Positions 55,300-64,000 of a stretch of 64,000 nt of DNA are shown here, in pieces. Numbering within the stretch: the first letter of the stretch is position 1; every line of letters starts with the position of its first letter. The position numbers and the translations under genes are program-made. The notes beneath the pieces were generated by a model, which was not told where the DNA came from, ran no database searches, and saw only the letters and a program-made list of their open reading frames with translations. Source of the DNA: Posidonia oceanica (Eukaryota; Streptophyta; Magnoliopsida; Alismatales; Posidoniaceae); the NCBI GenBank assembly GCA_037176725.1, contig JAZBRS010000057.1, positions 86,945,501 through 87,009,500 of the forward strand, read 5' to 3'.

Positions 55300-55323
55300 C
55301 CCATGCTTTTATAGAAGCATGGG
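55300..55323 (-). promoter_or_regulatory. Palindromic TATA region, right LTR of B (likely sense promoter)
   Basis: Same palindrome as 37516-37539, perfectly kept in both LTRs although neighbouring bases have changed. Sense transcription should start about 30 bp to its left. Confidence 0.7.
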
Positions 55324-55378
55324 AGGAACAAAGAAAGGACACAAATGCCAAGTCAGCAGAGTTTCCTGTTTCAGAAGT

Positions 55379-55434
55379 GTTATACGCTAGAAAACCAATG
55401 TATAACGTTATAAGCGAGAGAACTCGCATATAAC
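55379..55434. repeat. 28-bp dyad modules 1-2, right LTR of B
   Basis: 55379-55406 and 55407-55434; same as the left LTR pair but with decay at the CpG positions of the right arms (GCG to ATG, GCG to GCA). Confidence 0.8.
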
Positions 55435-55607
55435 GACCTCCGAGGCATAACTGCCAGGATCAGAGAAGATTCTCCAATTAAGGAGTCTTTAAGTGTGATT
55501 AAACTCGACTTTGATGGCTTTGACCGGTCAACAGGTTCCAAAGATGGCAAAAACACAATTTCTGGATTAGGCCAAATAAGGAAAGCTTTGGCTGACTGGG
55601 TTGCCAC

Positions 55608-55691
55608 GTTGGACGCTGGAAAGCCAGTAGCCAATGTTAGCCGCTGGAATACCAGCGGCCAACGTTGTACGCTGAGAATCCAACGGACAAC
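55608..55691. repeat. 28-bp dyad modules 3-5, right LTR of B
   Basis: 55608-55635, 55636-55663 and 55664-55691, contiguous, matching the left LTR trio. Confidence 0.8.
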
Positions 55692-55900
55692 ACCCTTAAT
55701 CAGTTTGACTTCCAAATTTGGTCAGGACGTGAATGACACTCTGGTTGCCAACATTTGGGGCTTAGAAAGATATAGCATTTTGGACTTGAGAGGAACATTT
55801 GGCTCAAGTGAGATTCAGAAATGGGTGGAGGGTCTCTAAAAGTGACCTAATGCAAGAGACTATCCTAACATGAAGGGAGTGCCAAAATGGGGTATCTACA

Positions 55901-55905
55901 GTAAT
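55901..55905. repeat. Target site duplication of B (right)
   Basis: GTAAT, identical to 36696-36700. Confidence 0.93.
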
Positions 55906-57700
55906 AAGGTTCTAAAAAGAAATTAAATGAAATCTAACATGTAACTGGACTGACTTGTAATAAAACTAAACTAACAGACTAAAAGATAATGCAATAAAGT
56001 TCTAAAATAAAATTAAATGAAATCTAAACGAAACGAGGACCTAAATGAAAACTAAAAAACCTACAGGACTAAATTCCAATATCAAACGAAATTTAAATTA
56101 AAACTTTAATAACCCTAATGCTACAGTGAACTGCGGGCGGAGACGACGAATCCGGCGTTGCAGCGGCGGTGCAGGCGGCGATGGGGCACGGGCGGCTGGC
56201 CTGGGCGACGTCCGGAGAAGGTCTAGGTGCTGTCTAGTGGGGCGGTGGATGATCTGGAGTGGCAGAGCTAATCTGCAGACAGTGGCTGGTGCTGGGGAAG
56301 AAAGGGAGTCCGGCGAGGTGGGAAATGGTGCATAGGGCACGAAATGCACCGAAGGAAGGCTGAGAAGCAAGAGGGAAGTAAGGTGGAGCTAGGGGAGGAG
56401 TCGGTTACTTGTGTGGGTGCTTGGAACGAGCCACCGACCTCAGGTGGGTTCGGCGGTGGTGCTGCGAGGCGGTGAGGTGTCTGGAGGCAACGACGGCGCG
56501 CAGGAGGCGTTAGGTCGAGTTTGTGGAGGTCCGGTGAAGCTCTGGGAAGTATCTGCCCTCCCTTTCACGCTCAATTCTCTCCTCTCTCAAAATGGGTCTC
56601 TCTCTCTCTCTCTTTCTATCTATAGCTCTCACAGAGGTCTGGGCTTGCAGGTGGACTCGTGGAGGGTTCCTGGAGGTGGAGAGCGATGGTGGAATGGTTG
56701 TGGAAGCAAAGGAGAGGAGCAGGCCAGAGAACGGCCAATGCAGTTTGGTTTAGAGAATGATTATCCTTTTCTCTCTCCTCAATTATCCTCCTCTCTCACC
56801 GGTGATGGCTCTTGCAGGTGGGGTCGTAGGTGGTTCCTGGAGGTGGAGAGTGATGGAGGAAGGCAAGGGAGAGGAGCTGGCTGGAGGAGAAGGAGGCTGC
56901 AGTCCGGCCAAGAGAAGAAGTCCTCTTTCTCTCTCTCTCTCTCCTAGATTATCGTTTTCTCTCACCTAGGTTATCTCTCCTCCTCTCTCCTAGGGTGGCT
57001 GCTATTGTTATATACCGGCGGGGAGATGAGGAGGGCCACTAGATTGGAGGGGCAGAGAGGATGGCCGGCCAGGATGAGGGTGAGGTGGAAGCAATGGGTT
57101 TAGGGTTTTGGTTTCCAAATGGGGATGGGATTAGGGTTTAAAATTTTTTGGATTTTGAATGGCACTTGGGTTTGGGGTTTGAATGCATGGGTTTAGGGTT
57201 TGAATGGGTTTTGAAAGGGATATGGGTTTAGGGTTTGAATGGAATGGCTTTAGGGTTTTGGGCTTTGGGTTTAACTGGGATTTGAAATGGGATTAGGGTT
57301 TAGGGTTTGTGAATGGTTGTGGGTCTCTGGTTTGTGAATGGTTGTGGGTTTAGGGTTTAGGTTGTGAAAATGGGATTTGAAATGGGATTAGGGTTTGCAC
57401 GGGCTTGAGAATAAATAGGAAATTAGGGTTTAGTGGGTTTGAGGGTTTGTGTTGGATTTAAAGGTTTAAGGGAATAAAAAGGGTTTTGAGTTCAATGGGT
57501 TGATGTGGGCTGATGTGGGCCTAATGAAGTTGGGTTGTGGGCCTTGAGTTTAATGGATTTAATTGGGCTTGGTTGTGGGCCAAAGGTGGGCTTAATGGGC
57601 TTAGGGTTTGAGGTTTTGGGTTTAGGGTTTAGGGTTTAAGGTGTAGGGTTTAGGGTTTAGGGTTTTGGGTTTTGGGTGTAGGGTTTAGGGTTTAGGGTTT
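55906..57700 (-). repeat. Shared C/D LTR, segment 2
   Basis: Continues the LTR after B: degenerate 90-bp repeat relatives (to 56060), a GC-rich block starting 'tgctacagtgaactgcgggc' that parallels 10755 in the A LTR, CT microsatellites (56588-56625, 56925-56960), then telomere-like DNA. The ORFs at 56126-56969 are G-rich artefacts without recognisable domains. Confidence 0.65.
57100..57700 (+). repeat. Degenerate telomere-like TTTAGGG tract (left part)
   Basis: 'gggtttagggtttagggttt' words mixed with 'tgggtttgaatggg'. It resumes at 60148 after the LINE. The A LTR has a weaker version ('tttttcctagggttttt', 13080-13400), so the tract is LTR sequence and not a chromosome end. Confidence 0.75.
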
Positions 57701-60147
57701 TATTTATTTATTTATTTAAAAGGCGTAATATTCATTGCATAACAAAAGAGATTACAACCAGACTCTTGGGTCCAGCAAGATACACAAGAGCCTCTGAAAG
57801 AGCCAAAAGTACAGATGATAATACTAAAAACCGTCAAACAGACTCAGCCTCTAGATCTACAAATGAAGGCATCTTGCTTTGTCTTTGAGTCCTCAGACGA
57901 CCCAACCTACGAGGGCCTCCTGGGGAAACCATAGAAGAGTAATCCTTGCGCTTGTATATCTTGCGTCGCCTACCTGCCAGAGGGAAGTCATCATCATAGT
58001 ATACCGCATCCATATTGGGTGCTTTATCACTGAACACAGGAGAATCCTCTCCCATAGCATCATCAGAACCCAATGATTCCTCCCTATAGCAAAGAGGGTC
58101 ACGTGGAACCTCATGGAGCAAATCTTGAGGAGAAACGTTATCAATATTCGAGGAATCATAATTGGCATCCCTAAGATCCTTATGCAAAGCCTTTAAATCC
58201 TTCCAGTGACCTTCCTGCCCTTGCTGGGATTTAACATGAAGCTTAGCAGACTTATGCATGGATGTAATGAGTTGGGACCACCTTCCCAAAGCAGCCTGCT
58301 CACGAGCCTCTTTATCATCAAGACCCAAAGACTCATGCAGGCTACCACCCTTTAATCTGAACCCTTTGTTTAACATCTGCAACAGCCATTGCAGCTCCCA
58401 CAGTAACCAAGTCCACAGCTTGACCTGAGCAACCCTCAGAAGAGAGCCGGCCTCCAACTGGTTCATGAACATCAATTTGGTCATTGTCCATGCCCACATC
58501 TAGCACACCCTCCAGATCAGATCCCCCAGGTGATAAACTGGCCTCCTTGTTCTCCATGCAGACTTCAAAGTGGACTTTCTTTTCATCCTTTTTGCCTTTC
58601 TTTTTCTTGGATTTCTTCTTCACTTGTTTGAACTCAGCAGCCTCCACAGGTGCCTTCTTTTTGCTAAACGATCTGTCCACCCACTCCCTTGTGGATTCAG
58701 ATCCAGAATCTGATCTCTGAGTAGGTCTCCTCTTGGAGCATGAGTCTTCAGAATGCCCTAAAGAGGCACACCTGTTACAGAAAAGGGGAATAGCACCTTC
58801 AGGAATGAAAATTTTTTGGGCAAATAATTCCCCACCATTGTCAATCCATAACTGATTAGGAATTGGCTTGGAGAAATCAACCTCCACGCACACTCTAGTC
58901 ACGCCCGGGCTGGTAAATTCTTCAACATCCTTATCAGCACACAAGAACTTACCCACCATTCTAGCTAAAGATTGCAAAGCCCTAGGAGATTGTAGATGGG
59001 CATGCAAACAAGGGAATTCAACCCAAATGGGTGCACATGTTGACTCAACCCCTGGAGTGAATCTGGGAGACCACCTGAACACCTGCATGATCTTCCCAAG
59101 GACCTTCCATTCACGTTTGATATAGGCATTCACGAAGTCCCCTCTGTTTTGGAACCAGATGATAACATGGTTATCATTAATGGCACCCACAAAAAAATCC
59201 TGTGAGAAATTGCGAACCCTTTTAAGTGTGAGCCTTATCTACATAAGGGAAGGCCTCCTGGAACCAAATTTACCCACCAAGCTCCACGAGAAAGGTCTTG
59301 ATAGCTTCCCAACTTCAATCGGTGAGAAGATCATAACTTGCTTCCCATTCTGTAAAACCGGATTTCTAAGGGGAATATCCTCGAACACCAGCTTGACATG
59401 ATGCTCCCTAGTTGCTGCCGCAAAAGATTTGGGTTGCAAACGATCTCCATCACGAATCTGGTAATGTGGGGGGGAAGCCAAAGGGTCCCCACCATGATCC
59501 GACTCAAGCCCCTGCATGGAAATCAATGGGAATTTGGGTTGAACATAGGGTCTAGAGCCACCACCTCTTTTGGGGAGCAGGACCCTTGCTGGAAGGGGTT
59601 TGAACCCCAACAATGGGTTGCTTCTGTTCCACACCACCACGGTGCATTGCTTCAACGTAAGAGAGTCGCTCCACCTGCAGATCAGAAGAGGGAGCTTCGC
59701 CGGATGCCACTACCAAAGTATGCTTGGCTTCCGTCAAGTGAGTTGACTGAGTCAACAGCTCGGATCCAACAAACGCAGAACCACTCAGAGGATCAGAAGA
59801 GCCAACCAGTGTGCACGGGTCCTTCAAAGAGGACCCCACCACCAGCATATCTTCCTTCGGATCAAGCTTCATCCCCGAGGACGACGAAGCACCCACAGAG
59901 AAACCCATCGCAGGTGGAGGAGGCCTCCATAAGGGATGGAGGTGAGAAGGAGTAAACGGAGGAGGAGGAGGAGGTCGGGGAGGTGGTCGAAAACAAGAGA
60001 AAACGTAGATCTGGGAGGGGGTCCCCATCCCGCCAGCCCTAGGGCACCGGCGGAAGGGGAAGGGCACGTGAAGAAAGGTTTTCGCGGGAGATTCTCTCTC
60101 CTGAAGAGAGAGAAAGAAAAGAGAGTTTTGGGTGGGTTTAGGGATTA
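57701..60147 (-). mobile_element. LINE-derived insertion: ORF1 only
   Basis: It runs right to left. At its 3' end there is an A-rich tail (minus-strand AAATAAATAAATAAATAAAA, 57701-57720). It encodes an L1-type ORF1 protein but no endonuclease or RT. A 34-bp stretch of telomere-like sequence is identical at 57667-57700 and 60148-60181 and may be a target duplication, though simple repeats could match by chance. Confidence 0.6.
57834..60067 (-). pseudogene. LINE ORF1 protein pseudogene (DUF4283 and CCHC knuckle)
   Basis: Order: Pro-rich leader (59552-60067); a segment with KLVFEDIPLRNPVLQNGKQV (59239-59655); a DUF4283-like domain (58342-59190: AINDNHVIIWFQNRGDFVNA, WVEFPCLHAHLQSPRALQSL); a CCHC knuckle FCNRCASLGHSEDSC near 58738-58785; a Lys-rich segment (QVKKKSKKKKGKKDEKK); and an acidic C-terminal part (57834-58499). 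Breaks: frameshifts near 59.6 kb and 58.4 kb and a TAG at 59239. ORF1 proteins bind LINE RNA. Confidence 0.7.
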
Positions 60148-60349
60148 GGGTTTTGGGTGTAGGGTTTAGGGTTTAGGGTTTAGGGTTTTGGGTGTGAGTG
60201 GGATTTGGACTTGAGGTTTTGGGTTTAAATGGGATTTGGGTTTGAGTGAATTTTGTGGTGTTTTTTAGGTTTTGGTTGTGGTTTAGGTTTGGGGTTCGAG
60301 TCCACCAGAGAAGAGCCATTAATGTAGCAGTCAAAATGGGGTGTCTACA
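60148..60349 (-). repeat. Shared C/D LTR, segment 3 (outer end)
   Basis: Telomere-like words, then 'gagtccaccagagaagagcc' and the end GGGGTGTCTACA at 60349. The end parallels the A LTR end (CCACCAGAGA ... GGTGTCAACA), which fixes the outer edge of this LTR. Confidence 0.75.
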
Positions 60350-62591
60350 CCTGGTATCAGGGATGATATCAGGGGACATCCTAAGCACCCGTGGCATTGA
60401 AATGCAAGGATGGATGGATGGATGAATGGATGATAAGTTGACGGACTTATCACCGAGCAATCAGGGGTACCAGCCCGCATGCAAGGAATGAAGAATGATG
60501 CAGAGAGAAAAATGAAAACCCATTGTGGTGGGTGTGCAATGGTCTCAGTGCGGGCACGCAATGCAACGTCACGGAGTGACAAACAATAGACATACCGGTC
60601 ATCACGGACCTACCCAACGCGGTGGGCGGCAAAATTTGAAAGCACGGAGTCTCTGAGCGAGGTAGGCAAAAGTGCTCATCCTTGGCTCCGGTTTTTGAGA
60701 ACAGGGAGAAGGGAAGATAATATATTATAGCATCCATGTTTTGGTGGCTTTGGACTCAAAAGCAGCTGTTGCCAAGAGGGTGCTTCCGCACTTTTTAACT
60801 TAGGAGATCGTTATCCTTGAGCAACACCACGTCGAGTTGTGGTCGGTGGCTCTCTTTCTCACTCTTGGTTCGGGATGAGGCCTTAGCTTTGCTGAGTATA
60901 GCCTTTGCTGCATGTGCGTAGCAGAAGCGTTGGATGTAGCTTCACAGCCTCCGTCTCAATTCCTCGGGGACCAGCTACTGCTTTTGACGCTCTCGGGTTG
61001 ATTTTTGTTTTCCCCTCATGAGTGACTGGAGTCGCATCTAGCCTGCCAGGGATGTAGAGTTGTCTGCATAGAGGATTGGAGCGTGCTACTGTGCTCAGAG
61101 GGTGGGGCCAGGTCCTCCTGATAAGGTATCCCGTGCAGTCGACATTGCGGTGCTTGAAGTTGATAGCTGAGGGGGCTTCGATGCTCGTCCGAGTCACTCC
61201 TCTCATGAACGCCTTCTTTCTTAGAAGGGGGCTTGATGTTCTTTTATGCTCAGCATGCATATCGTGTTATCATATTTTTTTGCTCACATGATCTCTATTC
61301 TTTTTGATATGCTTGTCTTCGCCCTCTTGGGGTAGTGGTCCCGGGTGAGGCGTTTAGAGTTTGGCTGATCGACGTACACCCTCAGCCTCTGCAATGTGTA
61401 GGCAACCTCTGGTTATGCTCTGCTCTGCTTTGGTCCCCTCCATGTCTGTGGACTCTCTTGATAAGGTGGATCTCGCTTCTGGGAGTTTTGAACACAGTGA
61501 GATGTTCTATTCTGCTCTCAGTCTCACTTTGTGGCCACATGCAAAGAGATGGCACTGCTCGGGTGAGTTCTGCCTAAGATTGCCGATGCTTGACATCCTC
61601 TAGGCGTTGCTTGTTTGTCCGGGGTCGGGTTTCTGATTATACAAATGTTTATGGGTTTTGTATTTTTTATAAGGGGAAGGGACAAACATGCTTTTGGGTT
61701 TTTGCATTAGTTTTGTATTTTTATGGTTTTTGTTTTAGGAAAACATAAAAAGGGAAAACCAGCAGCAAGGCGAAGAACATATTTTTGGTGTTTTTAGATT
61801 TTCTTGATTTTTTTGGTGCTTTTGTATTTTACAGGGTGCAAGAGATGACATGCATATGCATACAGAAGATGAAAATACATGAGAGTGGCATATATGTGCA
61901 GAATGATGTGTATATGCAAGGTGATAAGTTGACGGACCTATCACCGAATAGTTAGGGATATCAGCCTGATGATGACAGGTTAACAGACCTATCGCCGAGC
62001 AGTTAGGGATGCCAGCCCGATGCCTGATGCATAAAGCATAAAGGAATGCATGTTTTTAGGTTTTGCTGATTTTATGTTTTTTATGGTTGTCTGACAAGAC
62101 GAGAAAATGCAAAAACAAAACGAAAAGAAAAGGAAAGACAATGCAGGAATCAAAAAAGAGGTAAGGGGGACTTACCTGTCAGCAACCTCAGGAGGGAGGT
62201 GCTGCGTCCGTTCCTACGCTTCTGATGCTGTCGGGGGGGGTCCACTGTTGGCAGTGCGGGGAGCACTAGAGCTGCTAGAGCTGCTGACGGCAGTGCAGGG
62301 AGTACTGGAGCTGCGTAAGTTGGAGGAGGAGCTAACCTAGATGGTGCTGCAACTGGGATTGCTGTCGACGCTACCGCTGCATCTCCGAGCGTCCCTCAGG
62401 CGAACTAGGAAAAGCAGGAAAAGGAGGTTGCGCCGATGGGATCGGAAGGATCCACCGGGGCAGAGCTGGACTCAGAGAAGACTAGGGTAGACCCCCAAGG
62501 TTCCGGCATCTGCGAAGCCTGCAGGCTCGGAAGAGGAAGGGCTGGCTACACTAGGGTGTGCGAGTGCAGGTGTATGTGCAAGTGCTGCTTC
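60350..62591 (-). other. 3' region of D without pol
   Basis: It holds a GATG microsatellite (60408-60430) and hairpin modules like those of A (60432-60451, GATAAG/CTTATC; 61921-61940 and 61966-62000). T-rich plus-strand DNA lies at 61620-61830, and the minus-strand word ACAG/GTAAGTCC, a good splice donor, near 62170. The minus-strand ORF at 60883-61260 has no family I recognise. Confidence 0.5.
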
Positions 62592-64000
62592 CTACTCGTC
62601 AACGCTGATGATCTTGCGGTTGATCAGGCACTGAACGGCATCCCGAAGAGTGAAGCAGTCATCCGTCGAGTGCCCGGTGACCCGATGGAAGCCGCAGAAC
62701 TGATCCGTATCATGCCACCATGGAGGGGGATTCAGTGACGGACGGACAGCTGGGAGTCTCAGGAGCGACTCAACTTGAGGGAAGATGACGCTCAGTGGCT
62801 CAGGCAAAGGGGTGTAATCACACTCGGCCCGAAGAGGTCGTCTTTGCTCTGATTGGAGTCCTTGCCAAGCGAGTGCGACGTGATGCACCGGCTCGACGGT
62901 GACAGTGTCTGTCGTGGGTGCGTGCTCTAGCAGAAAATGGTCTGGCTGACTCTCTGCATAGGCAGGCTCTTTAGGAGGGTCAGTGCATGCTTTGATGTGT
63001 TGTTCGAAGTAGTCGGGAGCGGAGTTTCTGCTGTTGTTGCTGCTGCGGCGATTGCTGGAGGTGTTGGCCTGCCTAGCCAATGCAGAAAGTGCAGGGAAAT
63101 GCCCACTTCGCAGTGAGCTTTCCACGCGGGCGCCAGCCCTAATCAGCGATGCATGACTGGTGATGTGCTGAATGCAGAGCAGAGTCTCAGTCGCTGGCAA
63201 CGCCCCTTTTATGATTATCTTGATAGATTCCTCTTCGGAGGGTCTATCTTTGACCTGGGCGGCTGTGGAGCACCAGCGACCGACATACTCCCCGAATGGC
63301 TCTTGGGGCCTCTACCGGATGGCGACAATATCCTCCCTCTTGGGGATCAAGTTGAGGTTGAAAGAATACTGCTCAAGGAAAGCCTGAGAAAGATCAGTCC
63401 AAGTCTGAACCGTGACCATGCCAAGGGAAATGAACCACTTAAGCGCGGGGCCGGTCAGACTCTTCTAAAATAGACGGATAAGGAGCCTTTCATTAGCCTG
63501 AAGCTGAGTAAGGTCCCTGCAGTATGCCTTTAGATGCGAGATGGGACAGCCTCTACCATTGTATTTATTGAATTTTGGGATGCGAAACTTCGAAGGGAGT
63601 GTGGCCTCTAGAAAGAGACAGAGGTCCCGGAATTGGTAGGACTGGTGGTCCGTGCCCTGCACTAGACGTAGTACTTTCTCTAGAACGTCCATCCTTTCAT
63701 TGATGGGGTCTGGATTTGCTGCCGAAGGAGATGGTGCAGTAGGGCAGCGACTACATATGCCGTCTGGGTCACACCGAGGTGCTCCTCCGGATCCACCATC
63801 GCGTCGCCTGATGGCACGACGTGATGGCCGGTGTATCCGTGCAGTGGTGTAGTGTAGGCAGGAAAATATGCTGGGTTCTGAACCTGATGCAAGGGGGATG
63901 GATAGATAATATGCTGTTCAATGGGAGGTGCAGAGTGCTGGAGCGACAGTTGCTGCGCAGGCGCAGCACCGGGCAGCAGGCCTATGGGGTACTGTGCTCC
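62592..64000 (-). pseudogene. gag pseudogene of element D (continues beyond the window)
   Basis: The gag core at 63465-63692 (SKFRIPKFNKYNGRGCPISH, LKAYCRDLTQLQANERLLIR) is closest to that of C. The chain continues in the same frame to 62592 with FCGFHRVTGHSTDDC (C-X2-H-X4-H-X4-C) near 62665-62710. Breaks: stops at 63465 and about 63313, and a frameshift near 63740 that moves the Pro/Tyr-rich upstream part (63680-63970) to another frame. Confidence 0.75.

Larger units (their letters stand above)
36701..55900 (-). mobile_element. Element B: Tat-lineage Ty3/gypsy retrotransposon with antisense cargo (19.2 kb)
   Basis: Both LTRs, both target copies and a polypurine tract are present. The minus strand carries gag, two retropepsins, a G-patch, RT, RNase H, a second RNase H and integrase between 53530 and 45845, one frame for almost the whole length. 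The plus strand carries an intron-containing PMD gene and a truncated coiled-coil gene (40729-44264). Maize Grande, another Tat element, also has an antisense gene in its 3' region. The LTRs differ at about 15 of their first 315 bases by eye, so the insertion is not very recent. Confidence 0.93.
54485..55900 (-). repeat. 5' LTR of element B (1,416 bp)
   Basis: It is collinear with 36701-38115 with about 5% difference in the part compared. It carries the same TATA palindrome (55300-55323) and five dyad modules (55379-55434, 55608-55691). It drives the sense transcript leftwards. Confidence 0.93.
60350..64000 (-). mobile_element. Element D: Tat-lineage internal region with gag but no pol
   Basis: A gag related to C and A enters from the right edge and ends at 62592. 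Only about 2.2 kb separates it from the LTR, with no protease, RT or integrase. Its 3' segment (60350-60480) is homologous to 15100-15240 of A. It therefore ends in the LTR that also serves as the 5' LTR of C. A clear polypurine tract is lacking at 60350. Confidence 0.65.

Noticed and set aside
56098..56969. GC-rich ORFs in the C/D LTR
   Set aside because: They parallel the non-coding GC-rich block of the A LTRs and have no recognisable domain.
57100..57700. Telomere or chromosome end
   Set aside because: Degenerate TTTAGGG words lie inside an LTR, are followed by more element sequence, and related words occur in the A LTR.
60883..61260. 125-codon minus-strand ORF in D
   Set aside because: I recognise no family, and it lies in a decayed 3' region; not enough support for a gene.

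Overview
The window is plant nuclear DNA made almost entirely of nested LTR retrotransposons, nearly all coding on the minus strand. I see no free-standing host gene, tRNA, rRNA or CRISPR array. A plant source follows from Tat-lineage Ty3/gypsy proteins (two RNase H domains), primer sites for plant tRNA-iMet and tRNA-Arg, degenerate TTTAGGG repeats and plant mobile domain (PMD) genes. The species cannot be told; a dicot-like angiosperm is a guess.

Layout. (1) 1-4127: the 5' part of a Tekay/Del-like element T, with a 2,983-bp LTR, a tRNA-iMet primer site and a decayed gag. T sits inside an older Tat element C. (2) 4128-7713: C gag (one frame, nonsense codons only) and 5' leader. (3) 7714-34056: Tat element A, 26.3 kb, LTRs of about 6 kb, target duplication GTAAG, inserted in the C leader. 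From its 5' end (right): tRNA-Arg primer site, gag-pro, a G-patch remnant, RT, RNase H, second RNase H, integrase, a PMD-like ORF in sense, an array of 26 hairpin modules, polypurine tract. (4) 34057-36700 and 55901-60349: the rest of the C leader, its primer site, and one old LTR shared by C and a second element D. That LTR is split by element B and by a LINE fragment. (5) 36701-55900: element B, 19.2 kb, 1.4-kb LTRs, target duplication GTAAT. Its gag-pol lies mostly in one frame with a few nonsense codons, and it has two retropepsin domains and a G-patch. On the opposite strand it carries two intron-containing genes: a PMD gene with a TATA box and a truncated coiled-coil gene. (6) 57701-60147: LINE ORF1 fragment without reverse transcriptase, inside telomere-like repeats. 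(7) 60350-64000: D, gag without pol.

Most unusual signals. Nineteen copies of an exactly 28-bp dyad module (GTT-N3-CGC-N10-GCG-N3-AAC) occur in B: five in each LTR, four upstream of the TATA box of the antisense PMD gene, three behind that gene and two in the 5' leader. The same modules thus flank both the LTR promoter and the antisense cargo promoter, which suggests shared control, possibly by an element-encoded factor (inference). B keeps its cargo antisense with introns, while A keeps a PMD ORF in sense with no intron seen; that is what copying through a spliced sense RNA would produce. Several arrays in A and B vary in sequence yet keep their inverted-repeat arms complementary.
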